This document shows positions 1 to 5,489 of a stretch of DNA of 5,489 bases, piece after piece (position 1 is the first letter of the stretch; every line of letters begins with the position of its first letter). The DNA comes from Bacteroidota bacterium (GTDB lineage Bacteria; Bacteroidota; Bacteroidia; Bacteroidales; Cfx3-03): NCBI GenBank assembly GCA_030706265.1, contig JAUZOX010000207.1:1-5489 (forward strand), written 5' to 3'. The notes below the pieces were generated by a model. The model was given only the letters and a program-made list of their open reading frames with translations, did not search any database and was not told where the DNA came from. The position numbers and the translations under genes are program-made.

Positions 1-778
1 CAAGGTGCGTTTTGCATTGCTAACCATTGTATGAACCCATGGTAAAACTTTGGATGCTTCCTTTGGAGGAACAATTTTCGTGATGTGCTTAGCACTCACC
101 TCTTTTATTTTATTGAATCCTCGCCAGCCGTAAGATTTTACTGTCACATCTGATTTGGTATGTGTTGAGAAGGTTTCATTCATGGTAACAGAAGAAGAAT
201 CTGGAATCACGACCATCTTAACATATCTGAATGCCGAAGATTTCTTATGTCTCTTGGGCCTTCCTTTTTTTGGTTAAACTTTTGCCATTACCAATACTGT
301 ACTCTGCTTCTGGCTACCCCTGCCTCGTTTAGTTGGCGTAGCTAATGATTGATCACGATGCGTCTTGAAGAAAGGAATCATCAAGTTCCACAACACCATC
401 CAGATCATATAAATCATCTCGTAAGCCCATAATTGATCGTATCTTATGCATCATTGCCCAGATTGGTTCATAGCGTTTGTGTCCAAGTTGGCGTTGAACT
501 TCCGCTGCAGACATGCCTTTCTTGGTCATTGTCATCAGGTAAATCGTATAGAGCCAATATTGAAACGGAAGTTTTGAGGATTCCATCACAGTGCCACTTC
601 GTAAGGTCGTCCTGTAACCGCATTTCTTGCAATCATGGGCTAAATGGATTATATTCCAATAGTGTGATGTACTGCCACATTTCTTACAAACAATGCCACG
701 CTTCTCCTTTATTGACTTGAAGTGTTCTATACAGCTGGCTTCGTCAGGATAAAGCTTTGTAAATTCAATGAAATTCAT
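1..778 (-). pseudogene. IS1595-family (ISXO2-like) transposase, broken and partial
   Basis: This is a DDE-type transposase that once moved an insertion sequence. Reading leftward from ATG 778-776, the first 140 or so residues are intact. They hold a zinc ribbon (C31, C34, C50, C53, in two CKKCG motifs), a helical segment (about residues 70-120, with AAEVQRQLGH) and the first catalytic block ELDD (131-134). The frame then closes at a TGA near 353. Removing one A from the AAA at 371-373 restores a reading of ELDDSFFKTHRD that continues leftward. That frame meets a TAA at 276-274 (after AKV, before PKKGRP) and then stays open to base 1. The block around 120-140 reads KSYGWRGF, where the family usually has a TDG/SDG-type motif with the second catalytic Asp. 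Here the codon is TAC (132-130), which would suit GAC to TAC. An AAAGG lies just before the start. The C-terminus and one IS end lie outside the window, and I could not identify the other terminal repeat. Confidence 0.88.
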
Positions 779-1295
779 ACCTTTTTTTTCAAAGATAATA
801 ATTGTAGGTATCTTTACCGAGAATCATTTAATTTGATTAAATAGGTCGTATGGAACTCGCATGGATAATTTTCATCGGTGTTTGTGATTTTCAATCATGC
901 TCGTTTCATCCAAAAATAATTTCAATGCGCGTTCAAACTTACATAATAATCTGATTCATACCCACACCGAATAAAAATCAAGACTGCTACCAAAGACATT
1001 GTTGAACCTGAACACGAAGTCTAATGTGTCTCCCCTGTTTGCAGGTGGCGATGATCTGAAAGCAGCTGAGGAGTACTGGGATATCCGCTTCCTCCATCCC
1101 ATTAAGGCGGGTATTAGGGTAATCTTCATCTCATTTCTGGTCATTGCCGTCCGCATATAATACTTAAACAACAAAAGGATTTATAGAGATACCTTATGAG
1201 CGCCGAGTAGGTAAAAACATTTCAGCTTAAACCTCATTCCACCAGAATAATAACTTTTAATTCTTGCATTGGTGAAAAACAAAAGAAAAATTTAA
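779..1295. other. Region without a convincing gene
   Basis: These 517 bases between the transposase start and the TPR pseudogene hold no gene I recognise. A perfect 7-bp inverted repeat with a 3-base loop (ATTTAAT-TTG-ATTAAAT) sits at 826-842 and could be part of the insertion-sequence end or a regulatory palindrome. A plus-strand frame is open from 975 to the stop at 1158-1160. It has no ATG, and its middle part (around GGDDLKAAEEYWD) looks protein-like, so it may be a gene remnant. From 1196 an ATG reads MSAE and stops at 1208. The same frame is then open from 1211 into the TPR gene, so part of this stretch could be the decayed 5' end of that gene. Confidence 0.4.
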
Positions 1296-1810
1296 ATGCA
1301 CTTTTTGGGAAAATGCGTTCACCGTCTTCCCATCGACGAATTCTGCAAACAAGGAATGCGTCAGCAGCCCCACAGTGCCCATTATTACTTTTTACTGGCC
1401 GGGAAAAAAAACGCGAAGGCCATATTCGTGAAGCCATGGTTCTTTATCGAAAGGGTGTAAAACTCGATCCGACCAACTACCTGGCCCTGAATAACCTGTG
1501 TACGCTCGAACTGCATTCCGGAGAACTTCAGTCCGCCTTGGACCACCTTACAAGGGCGATCTCCCTGAAGCCTGCTTTCTTTTCGGCCCGCATCAACCAC
1601 GCCGAGGCCGAAAAAAGACTGGGATATCATGACACAGCCCTTTTGGATTACAACCTTGTTTTGAAACACAATCCCCACTGGGCTTCGGTGTATGAGAACC
1701 GGGGCGATGTGAGGCTGCTGCAGCAGGATTATGAAGGAGCCTATGACGACTTCTGCAGGGCAATCGCACTGAACCCCGCACTGGAAGATGCCGGACTGAA
1801 GAAGCAGTAG
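1296..1810 (+). pseudogene. TPR-repeat protein, frameshifted in an A8 run
   Basis: This is a tetratricopeptide-repeat protein; such proteins form helical scaffolds for protein-protein contacts, and the partner here is unknown. Three consecutive 34-residue repeats are clear: 1481-1582 (LALNNLCTLELHSGE...), 1583-1684 (...AEAEKRLGYHDTA...) and 1685-1786 (...ENRGDVRLLQQDYEGAY...). Each has Pro at position 31. An earlier repeat is split between frames. From ATG 1296 one frame reads through PIDEFCKQGMRQQPHSAHYY to LLAGKK at about 1398. The next frame then continues as REGHIREAMVLYRKG. The junction is the A8 run at 1394-1401. Adding one A restores both the frame and an exact 34-residue repeat starting at 1380. 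A 5' end further upstream is possible, since the other frame is open from 1211. No signal peptide or membrane segment is apparent. G/C-rich third positions set it apart from the cas genes. Either a real pseudogene or a homopolymer sequencing error would explain it. Confidence 0.75.
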
Positions 1811-2020
1811 CTGGAGCGGATGCAAGTCTTACAACTGTCCGACAAGGCTTCGGTCGCTTCTTTATCTACAAAACGAAGTACGTTCTCTCTTCCCGTATAC
1901 CTGCGCAGGTTAAAGCAGGCCGTTTTATCCCTCTTCAGCCAGGGCCTCTTCCTGCTGCTGCTCCAGATCAACGACATCCTGCCCGATATGGATGACCTGC
2001 TTGAGCTGCTGCCGGTGTAA
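1811..2020 (+). other. Open frame after a UAG, possible C-terminal tail of the TPR protein
   Basis: After the TAG at 1808-1810 the same frame continues for 69 codons, beginning LERMQVLQLSD and ending DMDDLLELLPV before TAA 2018-2020. The last TPR is followed by LEDAGLKKQ, then the stop, then LERMQ, which reads like one amphipathic capping helix interrupted by a nonsense change (CAG to TAG would do it). Third codon positions remain G/C-rich, as in the TPR gene. Against this, the leucine-rich C-terminal part matches no family I know, other frames here are also open for long stretches, and an ATG at 1820 could be used on its own. I regard it as a degraded tail rather than a separate gene. Confidence 0.3.
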
Positions 2021-2047
2021 GAAAGCCTTTGCCGACCCGACGAAGTT

Positions 2048-2108
2048 CCCGGCAGAGTGCTTTATCTTATTTTGCACTTTGCCGGGTTCAGTCCGGAGTC
2101 TTTTTTTT
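2048..2108 (+). terminator. Hairpin plus T run, probable rho-independent terminator
   Basis: CCCGGCAGAGTGC (2048-2060) pairs with GCACTTTGCCGGG (2074-2086). This gives a 13-bp stem with one G-U pair and a 13-base AT-rich loop. A T8 run follows at 2101-2108, separated from the stem by 14 bases that include TCCGGA. The stem is strong, but the gap to the T run is longer than in a classic terminator. It lies between the decayed TPR region and the cas genes, so it would insulate the cas operon from upstream transcription. Confidence 0.45.
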
Positions 2109-2305
2109 ATAATACAAATGGAAATTATACCCTGTTTTTAATCCCATTTTATTTCAATAAGGTAACTATTTTAACAAATCAGTGACTTTCATCCAAAAAA
2201 AGGGGGGGTTCATACAATAAGTCAGAATTTTCTTGCATTTTGAAAAAAAGCATTTGACCTTTAGGATTTTAAACAATCATTATTCGTTTTTGAAATTGGA
2301 TCATT
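2109..2305 (+). promoter_or_regulatory. AT-rich upstream region of the cas operon
   Basis: This stretch is non-coding and very AT-rich, and should hold the cas promoter because no other promoter-sized gap precedes cas6. The Bacteroidota promoter pattern (TTTG, about 20 bases, TAnnTTTG) has no exact match. Partial matches are TTG 2233-2235 with AGCATTTG 2249-2256 (spacing too short) and TTTG 2253-2256 with TATTCGTTT from 2281 (too close to the start codon for a leader). A run of A7 followed by G7 (2195-2208) is a striking simple-sequence tract. I see no CRISPR repeat or leader here. Confidence 0.3.
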
Positions 2306-3082
2306 ATGCGATTTAAAATTACATTTAATCGTACCGGAAGGCAAAAAATGCTTCCAATGGATTATCAATATTATTTGAGCGCCTGGATATATAAAGTGAT
2401 CAGCAAAGGCGACAGCGAGTTTGCAGAATTCCTTCATTCAGAAGGATACACCACAGGATACAAACGGTTCAAACTTTTCAATTATTCTCCGTTGGACTTC
2501 GGCAAACCCAAGTTGTGGGAAGAAAAAGCCTTATTCGAAATTCAGGTTGAACAGATCGTTTTGAAGGTTTCGTTTCATCTGGTCGAGGCTGCCGAAAAAT
2601 TCATCATCGGTTTGTTTAATAATCAGCAGGTTTATGTGGGTGACCAATTTAACGGGTTAGACTTGGTCGTAAAGCAAGTAGAACGTTTAGCTGAACCGGT
2701 TTTGACAACCACAATGAAATACAAAGCTGTTTCACCTGTAGTAATCAGTTTGAAGCATGAAGACAGTAAATATGCCAGATACATGGCGCCGGTGGACAAT
2801 AATTACAGTGATCTGCTTCGGCAACATCTATGGAATAAATTCCAATCGATTCCCAATGGATTCAACATGCCTGAGGATTCGAACTTCCGTTTTGAACCGA
2901 AAAGTGAAGCACGGTCAAAACTCGTGACTATAAAATCTTATACCCCTGAGCAGAGCAAGATCCGGGGTTTTACATTTGATTTTACACTGACATGCCCGGT
3001 TGAAATACATCAATTGGTATTGGCATCGGGAATAGGGGAAAAGAATTCGATGGGATTCGGATGGTGTGAGGTGATAAAATGA
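2306..3082 (+). CDS. cas6: CRISPR-associated endoribonuclease Cas6
   Basis: Cas6 cuts the long CRISPR transcript inside each repeat to release crRNAs; in type I-B systems it usually stays with the crRNA 3' handle. The 258 residues fit the family length and the two ferredoxin-like (RAMP) folds. The hallmark Gly-rich loop is at the C-terminus, residues 242-252 (GIGEKNSMGFG), followed by WCEV. Near the N-terminus, Y29, H44 (in FLHSEGY) and K53 fall where the archaeal Cas6 Tyr-His-Lys catalytic triad lies, and RFKLFNYSP (54-62) is the usual strand after it. The residue assignment rests on remembered family spacing. ATG 2306 is chosen because MRFKITF starts the first beta strand directly; no clear Shine-Dalgarno precedes it, which is normal in Bacteroidota. 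It is the first gene of the operon, and its final ATGA overlaps a 14-codon open frame leading to cas8b. Confidence 0.93.
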   Translation: MRFKITFNRTGRQKMLPMDYQYYLSAWIYKVISKGDSEFAEFLHSEGYTTGYKRFKLFNYSPLDFGKPKLWEEKALFEIQVEQIVLKVSFHLVEAAEKFIIGLFNNQQVYVGDQFNGLDLVVKQVERLAEPVLTTTMKYKAVSPVVISLKHEDSKYARYMAPVDNNYSDLLRQHLWNKFQSIPNGFNMPEDSNFRFEPKSEARSKLVTIKSYTPEQSKIRGFTFDFTLTCPVEIHQLVLASGIGEKNSMGFGWCEVIK

Positions 3083-3123
3083 GGATTAAAATAGCCGAAG
3101 CGATTTTAGGTGAAAAAAAATAA
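3079..3123 (+). other. 14-codon open frame coupled to the cas6 stop
   Basis: The ATG at 3079-3081 overlaps the cas6 TGA (ATGA), a typical translational-coupling arrangement. It reads MRIKIAEAILGEKK and stops at TAA 3121-3123, 11 bases before the cas8b ATG. It ends in an A8 run (3113-3120). A -1 slip there would enter the cas8b frame with no stop before ATG 3135 and add a short basic N-terminal extension. It may be chance, a coupling leader that delivers ribosomes to cas8b, or a trace of an older cas8b start. Confidence 0.2.
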
Positions 3124-3134
3124 AAGTAAGGGGT

Positions 3135-4556
3135 ATGAAACAGAATTATAAAACGATTAACTATGAATGGTTGACGAAACCAACTGGTGATCCGTTTGCC
3201 GATGTTGGCGGATTTGCTATAGAATATCTTTCGGAGAAATTCCCTGAAAAAGATATTCTGGATCTGATCGACTACGTTACAAAAATCTATGTGGAAAAAT
3301 GGGGAGGCAAATTAAATGCCTTTTTCCTGAACTCGAAAATTACGCAACCTGCTTTTCTAGGTCAACGAAAAATTGATGAAACATTAAAGTATTTTAAAAA
3401 TATAATCGCAGAATCAGAATCTTCTGAAGATGGGTATTGTCGTATTACCGGTCAAGCAACCAAATTGTTCTATGGGAGTCGGGACAACTCAATTATGACT
3501 GGTTCCGGAACGTTTATTAATTTTCATCACTTTTTCCAGAAAGGGATTTCAGTTTCAAAAGAGGTATTAATCAGGATACACTTTGTTCCTTTTGCCTGTC
3601 AACAATTACAAGGTAAAGTCAGCTTAATGCAAAGCAATAATTATAAATTGAACAAATTGTTTGTTGAACTGACTGTTGAAAAAAACTTACATGAGATCGG
3701 GATAGGAATTTCAGATGGCATTATGAAATCAGATTATAATAAACCCGCCAATGCTATTTTCGATTTCGTTGACTATTCTCTTAAACGACTTCAGGAATTC
3801 AGAGAAGAGACGGTATTACCATCTCTTACGCTTTATCTTTTTACCAATTTTGGTGCAAGTCCGGAAATACAACTTTTCCAACTTCCTGCAAAAGTTTTTA
3901 TTTTTTACAAGACTTGCATTCAAGCTAAATTTAGAGATGACTGGCAAAAATTTATCAGATCGTATTATTTTAACAGTCAATATAAAGGAGCAAAATATAA
4001 TACTTTAACAGAAAATTTCGAATTAATAAAATCAAAAGAAACAGAAGTCATCGGGCAAGATGAATATCGACAGTGGTTTAACGTGATCTACACCAAGCTG
4101 TTGAGCAATGAAAACATCCGGCCTGAAATTCTTCGATGGTCACGCAAACATCCATTCAACTTTACAATTGTAGAAATCTATCACCAACACATTATTGGTA
4201 TGAAAAAAGAAACAATCAACAAAATTAAAGAATTGGCTGCTTTTCTAATCAGGGAAGAAGATGCCGATAAAATCAAAAAACGTATTAAAACTCTTGATGG
4301 AGCTAAAAATTCATCAGCTCTACGGCGGTTTTTTCTGAAAGATGTGGTAGCGGAAAACTATGCAGAAGGAAGTAAAAAGACAATGATCACATTGGATGAA
4401 TATATAAACTACCTGTTCCCTGATGGCTCTTATTGGGCAGAAATCCGAGATCTCTTGCTTATAGCAATTTATCAGGAATTACATGAGCGCGATTTAATTT
4501 CAGAAGAGTTAAAAATCGAATTTGAAACAGAAGCAGAAACAGAAAGTATTAACTAA
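3135..4556 (+). CDS. cas8b: Type I-B Cascade large subunit Cas8b1 (Cst1 family)
   Basis: Cas8b is the large subunit of the I-B Cascade complex; it recognises the PAM and recruits Cas3 once target DNA is bound. The identification rests on the N-terminal WLTKPTGDPFADVGG (12-26), typical of the CXXC-CXXC/Cst1 family, and on the segment HFVPFACQQLQGKVSLMQSNN (149-169, quoted in part: PFACQQ, GKVSLMQSNN). Position between cas6 and cas7 agrees, and 473 residues is the expected size. The cysteine pairs that named the family are missing: the first site reads C102-R-I-T before G106, and the second reads S141-K-E-V. A metal site is therefore unlikely. Residues 356-473 are predominantly helical and resemble the Cas11-like small-subunit domain. 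ATG 3135 is preceded by AAGGGG, but only one base away, too close for normal Shine-Dalgarno use, so coupling to cas6 is likely. Tandem stops TAA-TAA end it. Confidence 0.85.
   Translation: MKQNYKTINYEWLTKPTGDPFADVGGFAIEYLSEKFPEKDILDLIDYVTKIYVEKWGGKLNAFFLNSKITQPAFLGQRKIDETLKYFKNIIAESESSEDGYCRITGQATKLFYGSRDNSIMTGSGTFINFHHFFQKGISVSKEVLIRIHFVPFACQQLQGKVSLMQSNNYKLNKLFVELTVEKNLHEIGIGISDGIMKSDYNKPANAIFDFVDYSLKRLQEFREETVLPSLTLYLFTNFGASPEIQLFQLPAKVFIFYKTCIQAKFRDDWQKFIRSYYFNSQYKGAKYNTLTENFELIKSKETEVIGQDEYRQWFNVIYTKLLSNENIRPEILRWSRKHPFNFTIVEIYHQHIIGMKKETINKIKELAAFLIREEDADKIKKRIKTLDGAKNSSALRRFFLKDVVAENYAEGSKKTMITLDEYINYLFPDGSYWAEIRDLLLIAIYQELHERDLISEELKIEFETEAETESIN
4200..4556 (+). CDS. Possible internal cas8b product, Cas11-like small subunit
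   Basis: An in-frame ATG at 4200-4202 (Met356 of Cas8b) would give a separate 118-residue protein ending at the cas8b stop. In several type I-B, I-C and I-D systems, Cas11 is known to be made from such an internal start in the 3' part of the large-subunit gene. The predicted product is mostly helical, rich in Lys/Glu, and ends in an acidic tail (EFETEAETESIN); its length fits known small subunits. What the sequence shows is the start, length and helical character. No strong ribosome site precedes it (TTGGT only), so actual use of this start is inference. Confidence 0.35.
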   Translation: MKKETINKIKELAAFLIREEDADKIKKRIKTLDGAKNSSALRRFFLKDVVAENYAEGSKKTMITLDEYINYLFPDGSYWAEIRDLLLIAIYQELHERDLISEELKIEFETEAETESIN

Positions 4557-4571
4557 TAAAGCAATAATATC

Positions 4572-5489
4572 ATGAAAAATATCAAAACCCAAGGACTTGT
4601 GCTAATTGATGTTGATGTTGTAGCATTAAACAATGCAGGTAAAAACACTTCAAGCAATAATGAAAATGCTGTAGCGACCAAGTCAATACGCAAAAATGGA
4701 CGTAGCTATGTATATGTATCGGGTCAAGCTTGGCGCTATTGGTGGCGAGAAGCCTTACAAAAAAATGTTGGATGGTGCTTATCTCCAATAACCCGTGAAG
4801 GGAAAATAGCATTTACCAATGCTGATCCGATGAAGTATCCTGATGATGATGTTTTTGGCTATATGCGGGCCGCAAAGGATGCTGAGTTAGATGAGAACAA
4901 TGAGCCAGTAAAGGATAAGAAAGGCAACATCAAAATGACCAATGTAACAGTAACCAGAGTATCACCGCTTAAAAATTCAGCAATTATTTCAGCTGCAAGC
5001 GTTAGACCTGAGGAAAATTGGTCTAGTATGTCACGCCAGGTGGGAGATGCTGTACCCTACGAAAAACAAGAATATAGTGCAATTATGAAAGGAATGTTTA
5101 GTATAGACCTTTCAATGATTGGAACATTCTCAAGCTACGATCGCACTGGATACAAAAATCTGTCAGTAACATTACAAGAAGAAGCATTAAAAAACGGAGC
5201 AGAGAAAATAGATGATCCATTTGTTACAGATGGTAGTGGTAATCCAATGAAATTAATTCGATTAGCAAAAGATATAAGGCAACGTCGGGCTATCGAGACT
5301 ATCCAGGCACTAAAAACGATTTCGGGTGGAGCTATGCAAACAAATAATATGGGTGATGTGACTCCGAAATTCATTGTGCTTGCAACAACCAAAACTGGGA
5401 ATCATCCTTTCAGTCACATTATAGGTAATAAAGGTCAACGCGACGAAGAAGTAGTTTTCAATTTTGAGGCACTGGTTGAAGTATTAAAA
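4572..5489 (+). CDS. cas7: Type I-B Cascade backbone Cas7 (Cst2/DevR family), 3' end missing
   Basis: Cas7 binds the spacer part of the crRNA in several copies and forms the Cascade filament. The frame runs from ATG 4572 for 306 codons to the window edge without a stop. Family marks are ALNNAGK (18-24), YVSGQAWRYWWREAL (48-62), DDDVFGYMRA (91-100), KNSAIISAASVRPEENW (134-150) and SGGAMQ with TPKFIVL (251-270). These correspond to the RRM-like palm and conserved RNA-facing segments of Cst2/DevR proteins. A charged stretch between 103 and 122 (DAELDENNEP, KDKKGN) is probably a surface loop. The start lies 15 bases after the cas8b stop, so the genes are almost certainly co-transcribed; no Shine-Dalgarno is seen. 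The family is usually about 290-340 residues, so only a short C-terminal piece should be missing. The gene looks intact. Confidence 0.92.
   Translation, partial: MKNIKTQGLVLIDVDVVALNNAGKNTSSNNENAVATKSIRKNGRSYVYVSGQAWRYWWREALQKNVGWCLSPITREGKIAFTNADPMKYPDDDVFGYMRAAKDAELDENNEPVKDKKGNIKMTNVTVTRVSPLKNSAIISAASVRPEENWSSMSRQVGDAVPYEKQEYSAIMKGMFSIDLSMIGTFSSYDRTGYKNLSVTLQEEALKNGAEKIDDPFVTDGSGNPMKLIRLAKDIRQRRAIETIQALKTISGGAMQTNNMGDVTPKFIVLATTKTGNHPFSHIIGNKGQRDEEVVFNFEALVEVLK

Noticed and set aside
433..720. A 95-codon plus-strand open frame opposite the transposase
   Set aside because: It is antisense to the zinc-ribbon transposase, whose motifs are unambiguous; the plus-strand translation shows no domain.
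1385..1825. A 146-codon minus-strand open frame opposite the TPR gene
   Set aside because: The plus strand shows regular 34-residue repeats; the antisense reading is a by-product of the G/C-rich codon use.
1950..2100. A minus-strand reading with a coding-like end (QQLKQVIHIGQDVVDLEQQ)
   Set aside because: It has attractive composition, but runs through the terminator-like hairpin, has no clear start, and competes with an equally open plus-strand frame continuing from the TPR gene.
2109..2305. Possible CRISPR repeat or leader before cas6
   Set aside because: Some AT-rich words resemble I-B repeat ends, but nothing recurs at regular spacing, so there is no array.
3751..4008. An 85-codon plus-strand open frame within cas8b
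   Set aside because: It lies wholly inside cas8b in another frame and has no family marks; an overlapping gene here is not supported.
4582..5392. Two minus-strand open frames opposite cas7
   Set aside because: They are antisense to the clear Cst2/DevR coding frame that runs from 4572 to the window edge.

Overview
The window looks like a piece of a Bacteroidota (Bacteroidetes) chromosome. The support is indirect: a Cst1/Cst2-type I-B CRISPR-Cas gene set in the order cas6-cas8b-cas7, an AT-rich sequence, start codons with little or no usable Shine-Dalgarno sequence, and an IS1595/ISXO2-like transposase. No rRNA or tRNA is present to fix the taxon.

The left half (1-2100) is decayed accessory DNA. 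On the minus strand, 1-778 holds the N-terminal and central part of an IS1595-family transposase. It is broken by a one-base frameshift and an in-frame stop, and probably by loss of a catalytic aspartate; it runs off the left edge. Positions 779-1295 hold no convincing gene. At 1296-1810 (+) lies a tetratricopeptide-repeat (TPR) protein broken by a frameshift in a run of eight A. It may also be cut short by a UAG at 1808-1810, because the same frame stays open to 2020. This part is visibly richer in G/C at third codon positions than the genes to its right. A hairpin followed by a T run (2048-2108) closes the region.

The right half (2101-5489) is an AT-rich upstream region followed by three co-directional, closely spaced cas genes. 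These are cas6 (2306-3082), which makes the crRNA; cas8b/cst1 (3135-4556), the Cascade large subunit; and cas7/cst2 (4572 to the edge), the backbone subunit. Cas6 would cut the repeat transcript, Cas7 would coat the crRNA spacer, and Cas8b would recognise the PAM and recruit Cas3. By analogy with other I-B systems, cas5, cas3, cas4, cas1, cas2 and the array are expected past the right edge, but none is visible here.

The points most worth a second look are a possible internal start in cas8b (ATG 4200) that would yield a separate 118-residue Cas11-like small subunit; the loss of the paired CxxC motifs for which the Cst1 family was named; and a 14-codon open frame plus A8 run in the cas6-cas8b junction.
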